The position numbers and the translations under genes are program-made. Positions 7,776 through 14,868 of a DNA stretch of 28,268 nt are shown in pieces. The notes beneath the pieces are model-generated. The model searched no databases and had not been told where the DNA came from. It saw only the letters and a program-made list of their open reading frames with translations. Every line of letters starts with the position of its first letter. Position 1 is the first letter of the stretch. The stretch comes from a virus: the IMG/VR virus record IMGVR_UViG_3300035187_001657, positions 1 to 28,268 of that record. One strand, given 5' to 3'.

Positions 7776-8708
7776 TCAGCGTCCTTTCTGGAGTGCGGTG
7801 GTGAGGTCACGGTAGCGAGCCTGCAGTTTGGCTGCTGTCGGGCCCTTCCAGTAGTCGCTCTTGTGATCGCCCATTTTCGCCCGGAGGGCGGCGACCTCGG
7901 CTTCGACCGCTTGCACCGCATTCGTGCCGCTGCCGGGTACGACAGTGCCGATTGGGTTGAGTTCGCGGCTCATACGGTTGAGCCAGCTCAAGATCGCCGG
8001 GTTGTCGCCGAGCAGCGTGCCGTCAGCGAGGCGCCCGCCCAGAACCAGATCCTTCACGCCGTCGGGGGCGTTGTCGAACGCGGCGAGGGCGATCTTCACC
8101 TCTTGCTTGTATCCCGGGCCGTACTCTTCCCGCAGGGTCTCGTTCGCTTGCGCGCGGAACTCTACATCAGCGTCGGCCTGGGCCTCGACCATCGCCTGCT
8201 GCTTCGCGAAGTACCAGCCGAGCACCTTCTGCACCTCGGCGGGCTTCATGTCGCCTTCATGGGCGGCAGTCAAGAAGTCATCGACCAGCGGGCGGTCAGT
8301 CTCGCCGACGATCAGGCCGTCGGGGAGCGTCAGGTCGTAGTCCTTGGGGCTGGCTGGCAGGCCCTGCTCTGCACGCCACGCGGCCTTCTCTTCCGGTGTG
8401 GCGTCTGCTTTGAGCGGGGTCTTCAGCTCGCCGCTGGCGATCTTCGCCTGCGCGTTAAAGAGCGCGTCCAGAGCTGCTTGGGGCGAGCCATAGCGTTCGA
8501 GCTTCTTGAGCTTCTTCTCGTCGGTGCCTGCGTACTTGGCGCGCCAGTCTTCAGGCCAGTCGTTCGTGCTCGCAGTGGTCTGCTGTGTGGTCTCGGCAGT
8601 TTGCTGAGACGTGTCCGTCGTCTGCTGCTGTGAAGTCTCGGCAGTTTGAGTGGTATCCGTCGCCGAGGTGGCCGCCGTGGTGGCGGAGTCGGTTGCGATT
8701 TCAGGCAT
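7776..8708 (-). CDS. Head scaffolding protein
   Basis: A 310-residue, acidic, helix-rich protein. Residues 1-50 are low-complexity Thr/Gln/Ser (for example TDTTQTAETSQQQTTDTSQQ), then DWPEDWRAKYAGTDEKKLKK, a 'YGSPQAALDALFNAQAKI' segment, and a long helical remainder with many Glu and Ala. The 'P.DWR...AG.D...L..L.RY.S...' block is typical of podovirus scaffolding proteins, which fill the procapsid and leave or are cleaved before DNA entry. It lies between portal-side genes and the capsid region, as expected. It overlaps the 92-aa gene by 8 bases. The charged C-terminus (LQARYRDLTTALQKGR) would fit the capsid-binding helix, but that is inference. Confidence 0.78.
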   Translation of the reverse strand: MPEIATDSATTAATSATDTTQTAETSQQQTTDTSQQTAETTQQTTASTNDWPEDWRAKYAGTDEKKLKKLERYGSPQAALDALFNAQAKIASGELKTPLKADATPEEKAAWRAEQGLPASPKDYDLTLPDGLIVGETDRPLVDDFLTAAHEGDMKPAEVQKVLGWYFAKQQAMVEAQADADVEFRAQANETLREEYGPGYKQEVKIALAAFDNAPDGVKDLVLGGRLADGTLLGDNPAILSWLNRMSRELNPIGTVVPGSGTNAVQAVEAEVAALRAKMGDHKSDYWKGPTAAKLQARYRDLTTALQKGR

Positions 8709-8979
8709 GGTCTGTGGTCTTTCTAAGGACTGCTGTGTTGAGGGAGAGGAGCTTCACGCACTGCAAGCCGACGAACCGCCGGCCTTCGGCGAAGGCTGTT
8801 TGCCTGTCGCCAGATTCTTGGAACGACACCCCGTAGGTGGCCGCGGCTTGATTAATCAGCCACGCGAGGAACCATTTCTGCTGCTCGGGCGTCGCCTCTC
8901 CCCGCTGCACTGCCTGGATGGCAGATGCAACAGGGATGTCGTAGTCGCAGCGGAAGTGTGGGGGGGTGACCTTCGACAT
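8701..8979 (-). CDS. Bbp19-like small phage protein
   Basis: The ATG at 8979 overlaps the portal stop as TGATG, so translation is probably coupled. The 92-residue protein ends with FAEGRRFVGLQCVKLLSLNT; the 'F.EGRR.VGL....LL' motif is what I recall from the Bbp19-like domain of Bordetella BPP-1 and relatives, encoded next to the portal. The first half, PEQQKWFLAWLINQAAATYG, is an amphipathic helical region. No function is established for that family that I know of. The position between portal and scaffold supports a head-assembly accessory. Confidence 0.62.
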   Translation of the reverse strand: MSKVTPPHFRCDYDIPVASAIQAVQRGEATPEQQKWFLAWLINQAAATYGVSFQESGDRQTAFAEGRRFVGLQCVKLLSLNTAVLRKTTDHA

Positions 8980-10625
8980 CACATCACCCCGCCAGAGCCG
9001 CCTTGGCCAACAGTCGGCGAGGCTTCACTGACCGTCTTGGCCACGTCCGCGCCCTTCTGCATCATCTCCAGAAGCTGCGCACTCTGCTGCTGTGCGGCCT
9101 GCTCGGCGGTCATCTGATCGACCTCGGCTTCTGTCCGCATCCATGCTGCCGGGATGACAGCGGTTAGTACGTCACGAGTCGCCTTCTTGTTGTCGATGAT
9201 GTTCGCGATGCTGGGATCGAGCTGGATGGCCTGGGCGAGCACTTGGCCTGCCTCCATGAACTGTCCCACCTTGATCTTCTCCACTGCTTCACGCAGCGGG
9301 CTCTCGAACGTGAAGCCGAGTTCCATGCCTGCGAGTTCCTTGGGGATCGACTGGCGAACCTCTGGTGTGTTGTGCAGCACCAGCTCGAACGTCATCTCAC
9401 AGAGTTGGCCGTTATAGTCGGACTCCATCGGCTCGAACAGCGGCAGTGCGTTGCGGATGAATTCCTGCACGCGCTGGCCTACCTCGTAGGCTGTCATGTC
9501 CGGGCCGCCCTGTGGCGGCAGGTTGAGCTTGCTCAGGAAGAAGGCGTCGGCCAGTTGGTGCCGCAGATCTTGGACCATCTCCAGCCCGAAGTTCAGACCG
9601 GACTTGTCCTGGCTGATCGGCCGCAGCACTTCGCCGAGCCGCTCGTCATACTCTGCATCGACCCACGTTATGCCGCCTGCGTAGATCGACACGTCGCCCC
9701 GGATCGCTTCCTGCACTGCGACCATCGGGGGTGTGACCGCCTTCTCGCCGGCTTCGAGCAGCACGCACGAAACCTGCTGAATCAAGCGGGCGTCTGGCAG
9801 GCCAGCAACCACAGCAGGGCTGTGTGCGTACTGCGAGCCGCTGACCGTGCTCCAGCGGGGGATGCAATAGACCGCGGTCCAGGAGCCAACACACTCCAGG
9901 ATGTGGTCGTTGTCGATGTCCAGGAAGCATGAGGTGAAGGGCTGGTTGAACGGCTTCTCGCCGGTCATCGCCGCGTAGTCCTTCGACAGCATCACGCAGT
10001 GGCGAACATTCACCTCGTCGTACGGCTTCTTCTCCAGCTTCTCCTTGACCTTCTGATGCACGGTCTTCGGGAAGAGGCTGCACAGGTCGGCGACAGTCGG
10101 CTTCCACTTGCGATGCACGGTCGAGACCTTGCCGGTGACGCCCTCGGTCCATGCCACGTCACGCAGATGCCAGCAGCGATACAGCACGCCACTGCGGTCT
10201 GGGTTCATCTCGACACTGATGACTGCCTGGCCGAAGGCTGCGAAGTCGTGGTCGCCTTCCTTGGTGGCGCGTTGGAAGCCCGCCCGGCGGTCGTACATCA
10301 CGTTCTTGGTGAGCTTCGATGCCCACTCCAGCCACTGCTTCGCGAGGGTGGTCTCTTTGTCCGGGCGGGAGGTGCGGAGGTGGAACCACTCCTTGGCCGT
10401 CGGTCGGAGCATGGCCCCGAAGGAGTTGCCGAGGTCGCGACGCGCGATGATCGGGTAGGAGGTGGTCAGGTTCGCTGCCATCTCCGCACCGAGGTTGCGA
10501 CACGTCGTGAAGTCAGCACGCTCCGGGTAGAAGTTGTCGGCGATTTCTTGCCAGAGCGACAGCAGCGACCCGCGCTTCTCGAAGAGCTGGTCGCCGTGCT
10601 TCTTGATCGCGTCGCTGTTCGCCAC
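8979..10625 (-). CDS. Portal protein (head-to-tail connector)
   Basis: A 548-residue protein with a GTG start at 10625; GGAG lies 8 bases upstream. The N-terminus (LFEKRGSLLSLWQEIADNFYPERADF) and the next block (SYPIIARRDLGNSFGAMLRPTAKEWFHLR) are the standard opening of the podovirus head-to-tail connecting family. Later come FGQAVISVEMN, WKPTVADLCSLF and the central SKLNLPPQGGPDMTAYEVGQR, in which 'MTAYEV..R' marks the crown-stem helix region. The C-terminus is Gln/Ala-rich and flexible. It forms the dodecameric ring through which TerL threads DNA. Length agrees with the family (500-600). TerL and the small proline-rich gene lie directly upstream in the operon. Confidence 0.92.
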   Translation of the reverse strand: MANSDAIKKHGDQLFEKRGSLLSLWQEIADNFYPERADFTTCRNLGAEMAANLTTSYPIIARRDLGNSFGAMLRPTAKEWFHLRTSRPDKETTLAKQWLEWASKLTKNVMYDRRAGFQRATKEGDHDFAAFGQAVISVEMNPDRSGVLYRCWHLRDVAWTEGVTGKVSTVHRKWKPTVADLCSLFPKTVHQKVKEKLEKKPYDEVNVRHCVMLSKDYAAMTGEKPFNQPFTSCFLDIDNDHILECVGSWTAVYCIPRWSTVSGSQYAHSPAVVAGLPDARLIQQVSCVLLEAGEKAVTPPMVAVQEAIRGDVSIYAGGITWVDAEYDERLGEVLRPISQDKSGLNFGLEMVQDLRHQLADAFFLSKLNLPPQGGPDMTAYEVGQRVQEFIRNALPLFEPMESDYNGQLCEMTFELVLHNTPEVRQSIPKELAGMELGFTFESPLREAVEKIKVGQFMEAGQVLAQAIQLDPSIANIIDNKKATRDVLTAVIPAAWMRTEAEVDQMTAEQAAQQQSAQLLEMMQKGADVAKTVSEASPTVGQGGSGGVM

Positions 10626-10628
10626 CGG

Positions 10629-10811
10629 TTAAGCTCCGAGCGTGTCGGACTCCGACAGAATCGTCGATTGCCGGCCGCTACGTTGCTGCGAGGTTGCGAT
10701 AGCCAGCTTCTTGGCCCGCTTGATCGCCTCTTCATCGACCATCGGCGTCGGGGGTGGAGGTGGCGGGAGGGGTTGGGGCTTGGGAGCGCCGCCGCCGAAT
10801 AGTTTGCCCAT
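10629..10811 (-). CDS. Small proline-rich protein between TerL and portal
   Basis: I start this at the ATG at 10811 (MGKLFGGGAPKPQPLPPPPP), because AAGGA lies about 7 bases upstream; the ATG at 10817 is too close to that site. The 60-residue product has a GKLFGGG opening, a run of prolines, then 'EEAIKRAKKLAIATSQQRSGRQSTILS'. The C-terminal 'R.GR.STIL(S/T)' motif is a hallmark of a small family found just before the portal in many podoviruses. I know no proven role; a portal or connector accessory is likely. The gene starts inside the TerL stop region and ends 3 bases before the portal start. Confidence 0.68.
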   Translation of the reverse strand: MGKLFGGGAPKPQPLPPPPPPTPMVDEEAIKRAKKLAIATSQQRSGRQSTILSESDTLGA

Positions 10812-10813
10812 GG

Positions 10814-12409
10814 TCATTTCCTTCGCTGTGATGCGCTCTGGCCGCTGCGGCCGAGAACGACGGTTGGGATTTTCCGGGCATTATACGCTTTGAAGCCCCC
10901 GGAGATACTTTCTTGTTTCAAGCCCTTAGTCCAGGCCATGATGACCGCGTCCCCCTCGTCGGTTGAGCGGCCAAGGCGCTCGCAAACTTTCTTCTTGCTC
11001 TCGACCACGATCTGCTTGCCGTCAGGCTCGTAGGTCGGGGCCGTGAGGTCAGCCAGCAGTGTCGCGCTGGGTGGCAGGCTTATCAGCGAGCCGCCCGGCT
11101 GGTCTGGGTCCAGCGCCTCGCGGAACCGCCAGATTGCAGCAGAGCGCACGTTGTTGAACGCGAACTTCCCGCACTTGGTTCGCCCGTAGGCCGACTCTGC
11201 GCCCTTGTAGCCGATAGCCTTGACGTTGTTGCCGTGCAGCTGCTCATACATCGCACTGCCGTAGCCGCCGCCCATGTCGATGATGACCTCGGAGTGGTCC
11301 CTCCGGTGTGAGATGACGACGCCTGCGCAGTGCGAGCCGGCGCGCTCCATAGGGATGTCCTTGGCGAGAACCTTGACGATCTTGTCGTACCAGCCCCCGT
11401 GCCGCTTGGCGATAATCATCGGGTCAGTGCCGCCCCCTGAAGCATCGACACCCATAGCGCACTGCGGGATGCCTTCCGGTGGGCGCTCGTGCCAGCGCTC
11501 TTGAGCCGCACGCACCCAAGCTGTCGGTATGCACTGGTAGGAAGTGTCCTGCAGCCCGAGGTCGAAGCGTCCGTCCCGGTAGGCGCCGCGGATCTCGATC
11601 GGCAGGGCGTCGAGTGACGCCTCGTAGCCTGTGCCCGCGAGGTCTGGGTTGTCGGCCAACTCTGCAGGGATGAAGGTGCGGCTTCGTGCAAGGATTGGGT
11701 GGCTCTCGCCGGGCATGACGTGAGGGCCCGGGCCATCAACCTCGATCTCCATGCCCTCTGCGCTGCGCGCGTACCAGCGCAGCTCGCCCGGTTTTGCTGG
11801 GTTGTGGTGGTTGGGGTCGAGCCACGCAGCCCAGCGCTTGAGAACCCAAAGCCCCTCAGGGCGTGTCGGTGGGTTGCCTGCTGCCAGCACGCGGCATCGC
11901 TGCCCGGGGGTGGTCGAGCGATTCCAAGCGATAATAAAGGTGTATTGAGATTCGGTGAAGTCGCTCACCTCGTCGAAGACGTAGAGGTCGTTCGGCTTGC
12001 CCTTGAAGCGCTGCTTCTCGTCTTCGCTGCTGCAGCCTGCGAACCGGGTGATGCGGTCCGCTTCACGGAATATCAGGTCTTGCCCGTTCCAGCCATCACG
12101 GGTGCCGGCGATCTCCAGCAGCCGGTCGGACAGCTCCTTGGCGTCGTCACGGTACTTGCGCAGGATCAGGGAGCGGGAATGCACGGTGAGCGCGAGGCCG
12201 ACAGCGAGGTCAGTCTTGCCACCGCCAGCCTGGCCACCGTAGAACACCTCGTCAGCGTCGCTGAAGTAGGCCTCTGTCTGGGGTCCAGGGTTGGGAATCC
12301 ACCGCATCCCCCTCGTGGCGAGCGCTGCTTGTGACAACGTCGCTGCTCGGGTTTTGGCATCCAGACCGCCAAGGGCAGTCAGGATGTCGTCGAATGCGGT
12401 GGTCCCCAT
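10814..12409 (-). CDS. terL: Terminase large subunit
   Basis: A 531-residue packaging motor. The ATPase half shows Walker A GGQAGGGKTD (Lys65), an adenine/arginine region around LILRKYRDD, Walker B LYVFDEVSDF (Asp146, Glu147) and a coupling motif VLAAGNPP. The nuclease half has the RNase H-like acidic residues Asp322 (MGVDASGGGTDP), Asp378 (VIIDMGGGYGS) and Asp487 (DEGDAVIMAW). It pumps DNA into the procapsid through the portal and cuts concatemers. TerS, with one gene between, lies upstream and the portal downstream, the usual order. Start: ATG at 12409, weak ribosome binding site, 6 bases after the preceding stop, so coupling is likely. Confidence 0.95.
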   Translation of the reverse strand: MGTTAFDDILTALGGLDAKTRAATLSQAALATRGMRWIPNPGPQTEAYFSDADEVFYGGQAGGGKTDLAVGLALTVHSRSLILRKYRDDAKELSDRLLEIAGTRDGWNGQDLIFREADRITRFAGCSSEDEKQRFKGKPNDLYVFDEVSDFTESQYTFIIAWNRSTTPGQRCRVLAAGNPPTRPEGLWVLKRWAAWLDPNHHNPAKPGELRWYARSAEGMEIEVDGPGPHVMPGESHPILARSRTFIPAELADNPDLAGTGYEASLDALPIEIRGAYRDGRFDLGLQDTSYQCIPTAWVRAAQERWHERPPEGIPQCAMGVDASGGGTDPMIIAKRHGGWYDKIVKVLAKDIPMERAGSHCAGVVISHRRDHSEVIIDMGGGYGSAMYEQLHGNNVKAIGYKGAESAYGRTKCGKFAFNNVRSAAIWRFREALDPDQPGGSLISLPPSATLLADLTAPTYEPDGKQIVVESKKKVCERLGRSTDEGDAVIMAWTKGLKQESISGGFKAYNARKIPTVVLGRSGQSASQRRK

Positions 12410-12415
12410 TGCTAC

Positions 12416-13228
12416 TTAGACAGCGTCGCCATCAGCTGCGCGGTTCATGGCCACATGGACGTAGTCGATATCCATGGTCATGGAGGCTGCAACCGAGGTC
12501 TTGCTGACTGCGATCGTCGAGGTCAGATCGGTTGCAGCCGTGACGGCGCCGGTCATTGTGGTGCCGACTTGCACGCCGTTGTAGAAGAACGTCGCCACGC
12601 CCGTTGCGCTGATTTCGATGCGGAAGGTTGCATAGTCGTCAGCCACCGGTGCGAAGGTGGTGTTCTGGTGTGTTGCATCCACGTTCGTGGCCACACCAAC
12701 GAGCCACCACTTGTCGTCAGTCATGCGCGTATCGAACATGAAGCCGACAGCATCGGTCGCGTTGCTGGTCAGGGTGTTGGCCGAGGCTGCAGACTCGATC
12801 GGGGCTTCCAACGTCACGACATCGGTGAAGCCGATGAACGCGTAGCAGGTAGTGATGGCTGACAACTTCAGGCGGGTCTGCATGACCAGATCGCCGTTGC
12901 TGGCTTGCCACTGCAAGGCTCGATTGATCTGTACCATATCGGCAGCGAGTCCCGTGCCAGCGTCGCCGGTCGTGAGGCGTAGCACACCACCAATGCCGCC
13001 AGCCAAGATGGCCGCGTCGCTGGTTGCGGAGTCCGTACCTTCGACAGTGTTCCACTGGTCGGCGATAACGTCGCCCAGGAAGTCGTCGAAGAACGCGACA
13101 CGATCGACCGATGGGAGGTCGATCTGCTTGCCGTGGTTGCCAGAGCGGAAGCCCTTGGGGGCTACCAGCTTGCGGTTGCTGTCAAGGCCTACTTCGCGGC
13201 CATGCAAACTCGTTAATATACGTGACAT
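12416..13228 (-). CDS. Beta-sandwich (LamG-like) virion protein between TerS and TerL
   Basis: A 270-residue protein with a strong AAAGGAG site before the ATG at 13228. The N-terminus (MSRILTSLHGREVGLD) reads like a virion-anchoring tail. From about residue 47, FFDDFLGDVIADQWNTVEG starts a 'DDF.G..L...W' pattern and then 'GGVLRLTTGD', 'LVMQTRLKLSA', 'YAFIGFTD', 'DKWWLVGV', 'ATFRIEISATGVATFFYNGV'. This succession is typical of concanavalin/LamG jelly-roll domains in phage proteins, which bind glycans or decorate capsids. I expect a structural protein. Its place in the middle of the terminase genes is unusual and suggests insertion. Confidence 0.7.
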   Translation of the reverse strand: MSRILTSLHGREVGLDSNRKLVAPKGFRSGNHGKQIDLPSVDRVAFFDDFLGDVIADQWNTVEGTDSATSDAAILAGGIGGVLRLTTGDAGTGLAADMVQINRALQWQASNGDLVMQTRLKLSAITTCYAFIGFTDVVTLEAPIESAASANTLTSNATDAVGFMFDTRMTDDKWWLVGVATNVDATHQNTTFAPVADDYATFRIEISATGVATFFYNGVQVGTTMTGAVTAATDLTSTIAVSKTSVAASMTMDIDYVHVAMNRAADGDAV

Positions 13229-13311
13229 AGTGATTCTCCTTTATGCGCTGGTCATGCCAGCATTGCTTGATGCTACGGAGGCAGTGGCCGACTGCTGGCG
13301 GTGTTGCTCTT

Positions 13312-13803
13312 TCACGCTAGATCGCTGCCATCGTCTGGCGCGTCGGCTGCTTGTTGGGCGGCACGCATGCCGAGGGCCAGGGTGAAGGCGATACGGCGTG
13401 CGATCTGGGTGGGCGTCTCTTCGATCTGCAGCGGCCCGCCCTCGGCGCCGGTGAGTTCGATCTTCGAGTTGTCTCGGTATTCCTTGCGTTTGGCCTTGAG
13501 CATCTGGGACAGCAGGGAGTCGCTGTACTGCTGTTCTTCACCGCAGCGCGTACCCTGGTGCCAGACGCCCTTCGTTACGCCATCTACGGCCCGGCGTTTG
13601 GCCTCTGCTTCGAGGGTATCGACGTACTCTTCGATGGCGTCCTGCCATTGCTGCAGGAACTCCGGGTCGGTCTGCCGTCGGGCATAGACAGTGGGGCGGT
13701 TTGTTCCGGCCGCGAGGCAAGCGCGGGAGACATTGCCGTCAATGGCAAGTTCTCGCAGGAAGCGTGCGTGTTTCATCTCGGCGGCGTTGGGTGGAAGGCT
13801 CAT
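13312..13803 (-). CDS. terS: Terminase small subunit
   Basis: A protein of about 163 residues if it starts at the ATG at 13803 (MSLPPNAAEMKHARFLRELA). A TTG at 13839 would add 12 residues and has AGGA 10 bases upstream, inside a palindrome; I cannot decide between them. Residues 10-50, HARFLRELAIDGNVSRACLAAG followed by NRPTVYARRQTDPEFLQQW, are the helix-turn-helix that small terminase subunits use to recognise packaging sites ('...GNV..AC..AG..R...Y..R..DPEF...W'). Next comes a helical oligomerisation region (AIEEYVDTLEAEAKRRAVDG) and a DNSKIELTGAEGG segment common in this family. It is the first gene of the late leftward block. Confidence 0.82.
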   Translation of the reverse strand: MSLPPNAAEMKHARFLRELAIDGNVSRACLAAGTNRPTVYARRQTDPEFLQQWQDAIEEYVDTLEAEAKRRAVDGVTKGVWHQGTRCGEEQQYSDSLLSQMLKAKRKEYRDNSKIELTGAEGGPLQIEETPTQIARRIAFTLALGMRAAQQAADAPDDGSDLA

Positions 13804-13840
13804 GCCCGTGGTTATACCAGCCGCTTCGGTCAGTATCAAC

Positions 13841-13856
13841 TGTAGATCGTCCTACA
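13841..13856. promoter_or_regulatory. Palindromic operator, TGTAG-N6-CTACA
   Basis: TGTAGATCGTCCTACA is a 5+5 inverted repeat with a 6-base centre, immediately upstream of the possible TTG start of TerS. It has the same arms and spacing as sites at 19054, 23645 and 27899, so it is read as an operator of one regulator rather than as a chance palindrome. Confidence 0.55.
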
Positions 13857-13999
13857 CCAAAGGCCAGAAACCAGCGCTTTTTTGTCTGCACTTGGAAGGT
13901 GTATGCACAATACCGCTTCAACTATCCAGCGCGTAAAAGTCTGCATTCTCCGGTGGTTGTAGAAAATTGCATTTAGGGTTTTAGCCTGGGTCTCTGGGA

Positions 14000-14051
14000 T
14001 GTGACACCTGGCGGGGAGTACAAAAGTACTCTCCCCAGCCAGAATGTCACA
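14000..14051. repeat. Imperfect long inverted repeat
   Basis: TGTGACA (14000-14006), CTGGC (14008-14012) and GGGGAGTAC (14013-14021) are matched in reverse by GTACTCTCCCC (14026-14036, with a 2-base bulge), GCCAG (14038-14042) and TGTCACA (14045-14051), around an AAAA loop. The outer arms are also GTCAC half-sites of the adjoining cluster. No T-tract follows on either strand, so it is not an evident terminator. Confidence 0.6.
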
Positions 14052-14193
14052 CACCATCGAGAAGACCGTTTAGCACATAAAAGTCACTAACAAGTCACTT
14101 GTTTCTCACACATATATCACTATAATGTCACTTGTCACGTGACATTCCTGTGCCGTTGGGGGGGCCAAGAATGTCACAAAAAAGTACCGTGAC
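14001..14193. promoter_or_regulatory. Cluster of GTCAC/GTGAC half-sites, probable operator array
   Basis: Nine GTCAC or GTGAC words occur in 193 bases, at about 14001, 14046, 14083, 14094, 14127, 14134, 14139, 14173 and 14189. Three lie in the longer word AATGTCAC (14043, 14124, 14170) and one in its complement GTGACATT (14139). AATGTCAC at 14124-14131 and GTGACATT at 14139-14146 form a perfect 8-bp inverted repeat that overlaps the -10 box of the rightward promoter. Binding and autoregulation by the XRE regulator encoded next to it is the natural inference. Confidence 0.6.
14099..14126 (+). promoter_or_regulatory. Rightward promoter for the XRE regulator
   Basis: A perfect -10 TATAAT at 14121-14126 lies 16 bases after TTGTTT (14099-14104). 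Its last bases overlap an AATGTCAC operator word, as expected for a repressed promoter. The regulator's ATG is about 117 bases downstream. Confidence 0.55.
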
Positions 14194-14242
14194 TGTGATA
14201 TTTTAAGTCCTTGATTCTAAACACTTTGTGAAAGGCTACAAA

Positions 14243-14854
14243 ATGAAAAACTACGACCTGATCTGGGCCCGTGAGTTCGCAGGTATAAACCAGCAGCAGC
14301 TGGCGGACTTACTTGGGACCACCAGATTCACCGTAAGCCGTTGGGAGACAGGGGCCCGCCCTCTCCCAAAACATAAATGGGCGAAGGTGCTGGAAGCATT
14401 GAAGCTCACAAGGGAGCAGATACCCCAGCACGTCGAACAGGCCAGCAGCCCCCCAGCTCCGCAGCCTGTGACACCGGCCCCGATCGTCGAACAGAAAGAC
14501 CCGCAAAAGCTGAAGGAGGAGTGGCGAAAAATAGCCGAGAAGCACAAAGCCCGGAAGGCGTGTTTGGCCCCCGCAACTTGGGAGAAAGACCCCACACTGT
14601 GCGCACTGGAAGACGCCTACACCCAAACGGAGTTCGAGTTTTACACTGCACGTGACGGGGACATGTGTGCTGTCGAGGCTTACAAACGAACCCGGACCCC
14701 TCACGGCGGCGCACCGGATTTCACGATATTCTACGAGGTGCCGAGGCTAATGCCCCCGGAAGAGTACTTGGACTTGATCGGCAGTTCGGAGCTAGAGTGG
14801 CCAGAAGCGGCGGTTGAGGTGTTCCGAGAGTACTACGGCCTAGACTTGGGGTAG
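14243..14854 (+). CDS. XRE/Cro-type transcriptional regulator with a novel C-terminal domain
   Basis: I start at the ATG at 14243 (MKNYDLIWAREFAGINQQQLA) because AAAGG lies 8 bases upstream; an in-frame GTG at 14228 is less likely. Residues 5-50 are a helix-turn-helix: INQQQLADLLGTTRFTVSRW then ETGARPLPKHKW, the classic XRE pattern with 'TVSRWE.G.R.LP'. A Pro/Ala-rich linker follows (about 70-90), then a basic helix (LKEEWRKIAEKHKARK), then an acidic C-terminal domain with many aromatic residues that I do not recognise. A dense operator array precedes it, which suggests autoregulation and control of the divergent late genes. It is 203 residues, longer than a plain Cro. Confidence 0.78.
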   Translation: MKNYDLIWAREFAGINQQQLADLLGTTRFTVSRWETGARPLPKHKWAKVLEALKLTREQIPQHVEQASSPPAPQPVTPAPIVEQKDPQKLKEEWRKIAEKHKARKACLAPATWEKDPTLCALEDAYTQTEFEFYTARDGDMCAVEAYKRTRTPHGGAPDFTIFYEVPRLMPPEEYLDLIGSSELEWPEAAVEVFREYYGLDLG

Positions 14855-14868
14855 TACCCTCGGAAGGG

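Larger units (their letters stand above)
13804..14242. promoter_or_regulatory. Divergent control region between TerS and the XRE regulator
   Basis: There is no credible gene here. From left to right it holds the TGTAG-N6-CTACA palindrome (13841-13856), an AT-rich stretch, a long imperfect inverted repeat (14000-14051), and a cluster of GTCAC half-sites reaching to 14193 that overlaps a rightward promoter. Transcription leaves in both directions. No clear leftward sigma70 promoter for TerS is visible, so late genes may need an activator. Confidence 0.7.

Noticed and set aside
13861-13980. A leftward sigma70 promoter for the late genes
   Set aside because: No -35/-10 pair of acceptable quality and spacing was found; late transcription may use an activator or a different start, so nothing is annotated.
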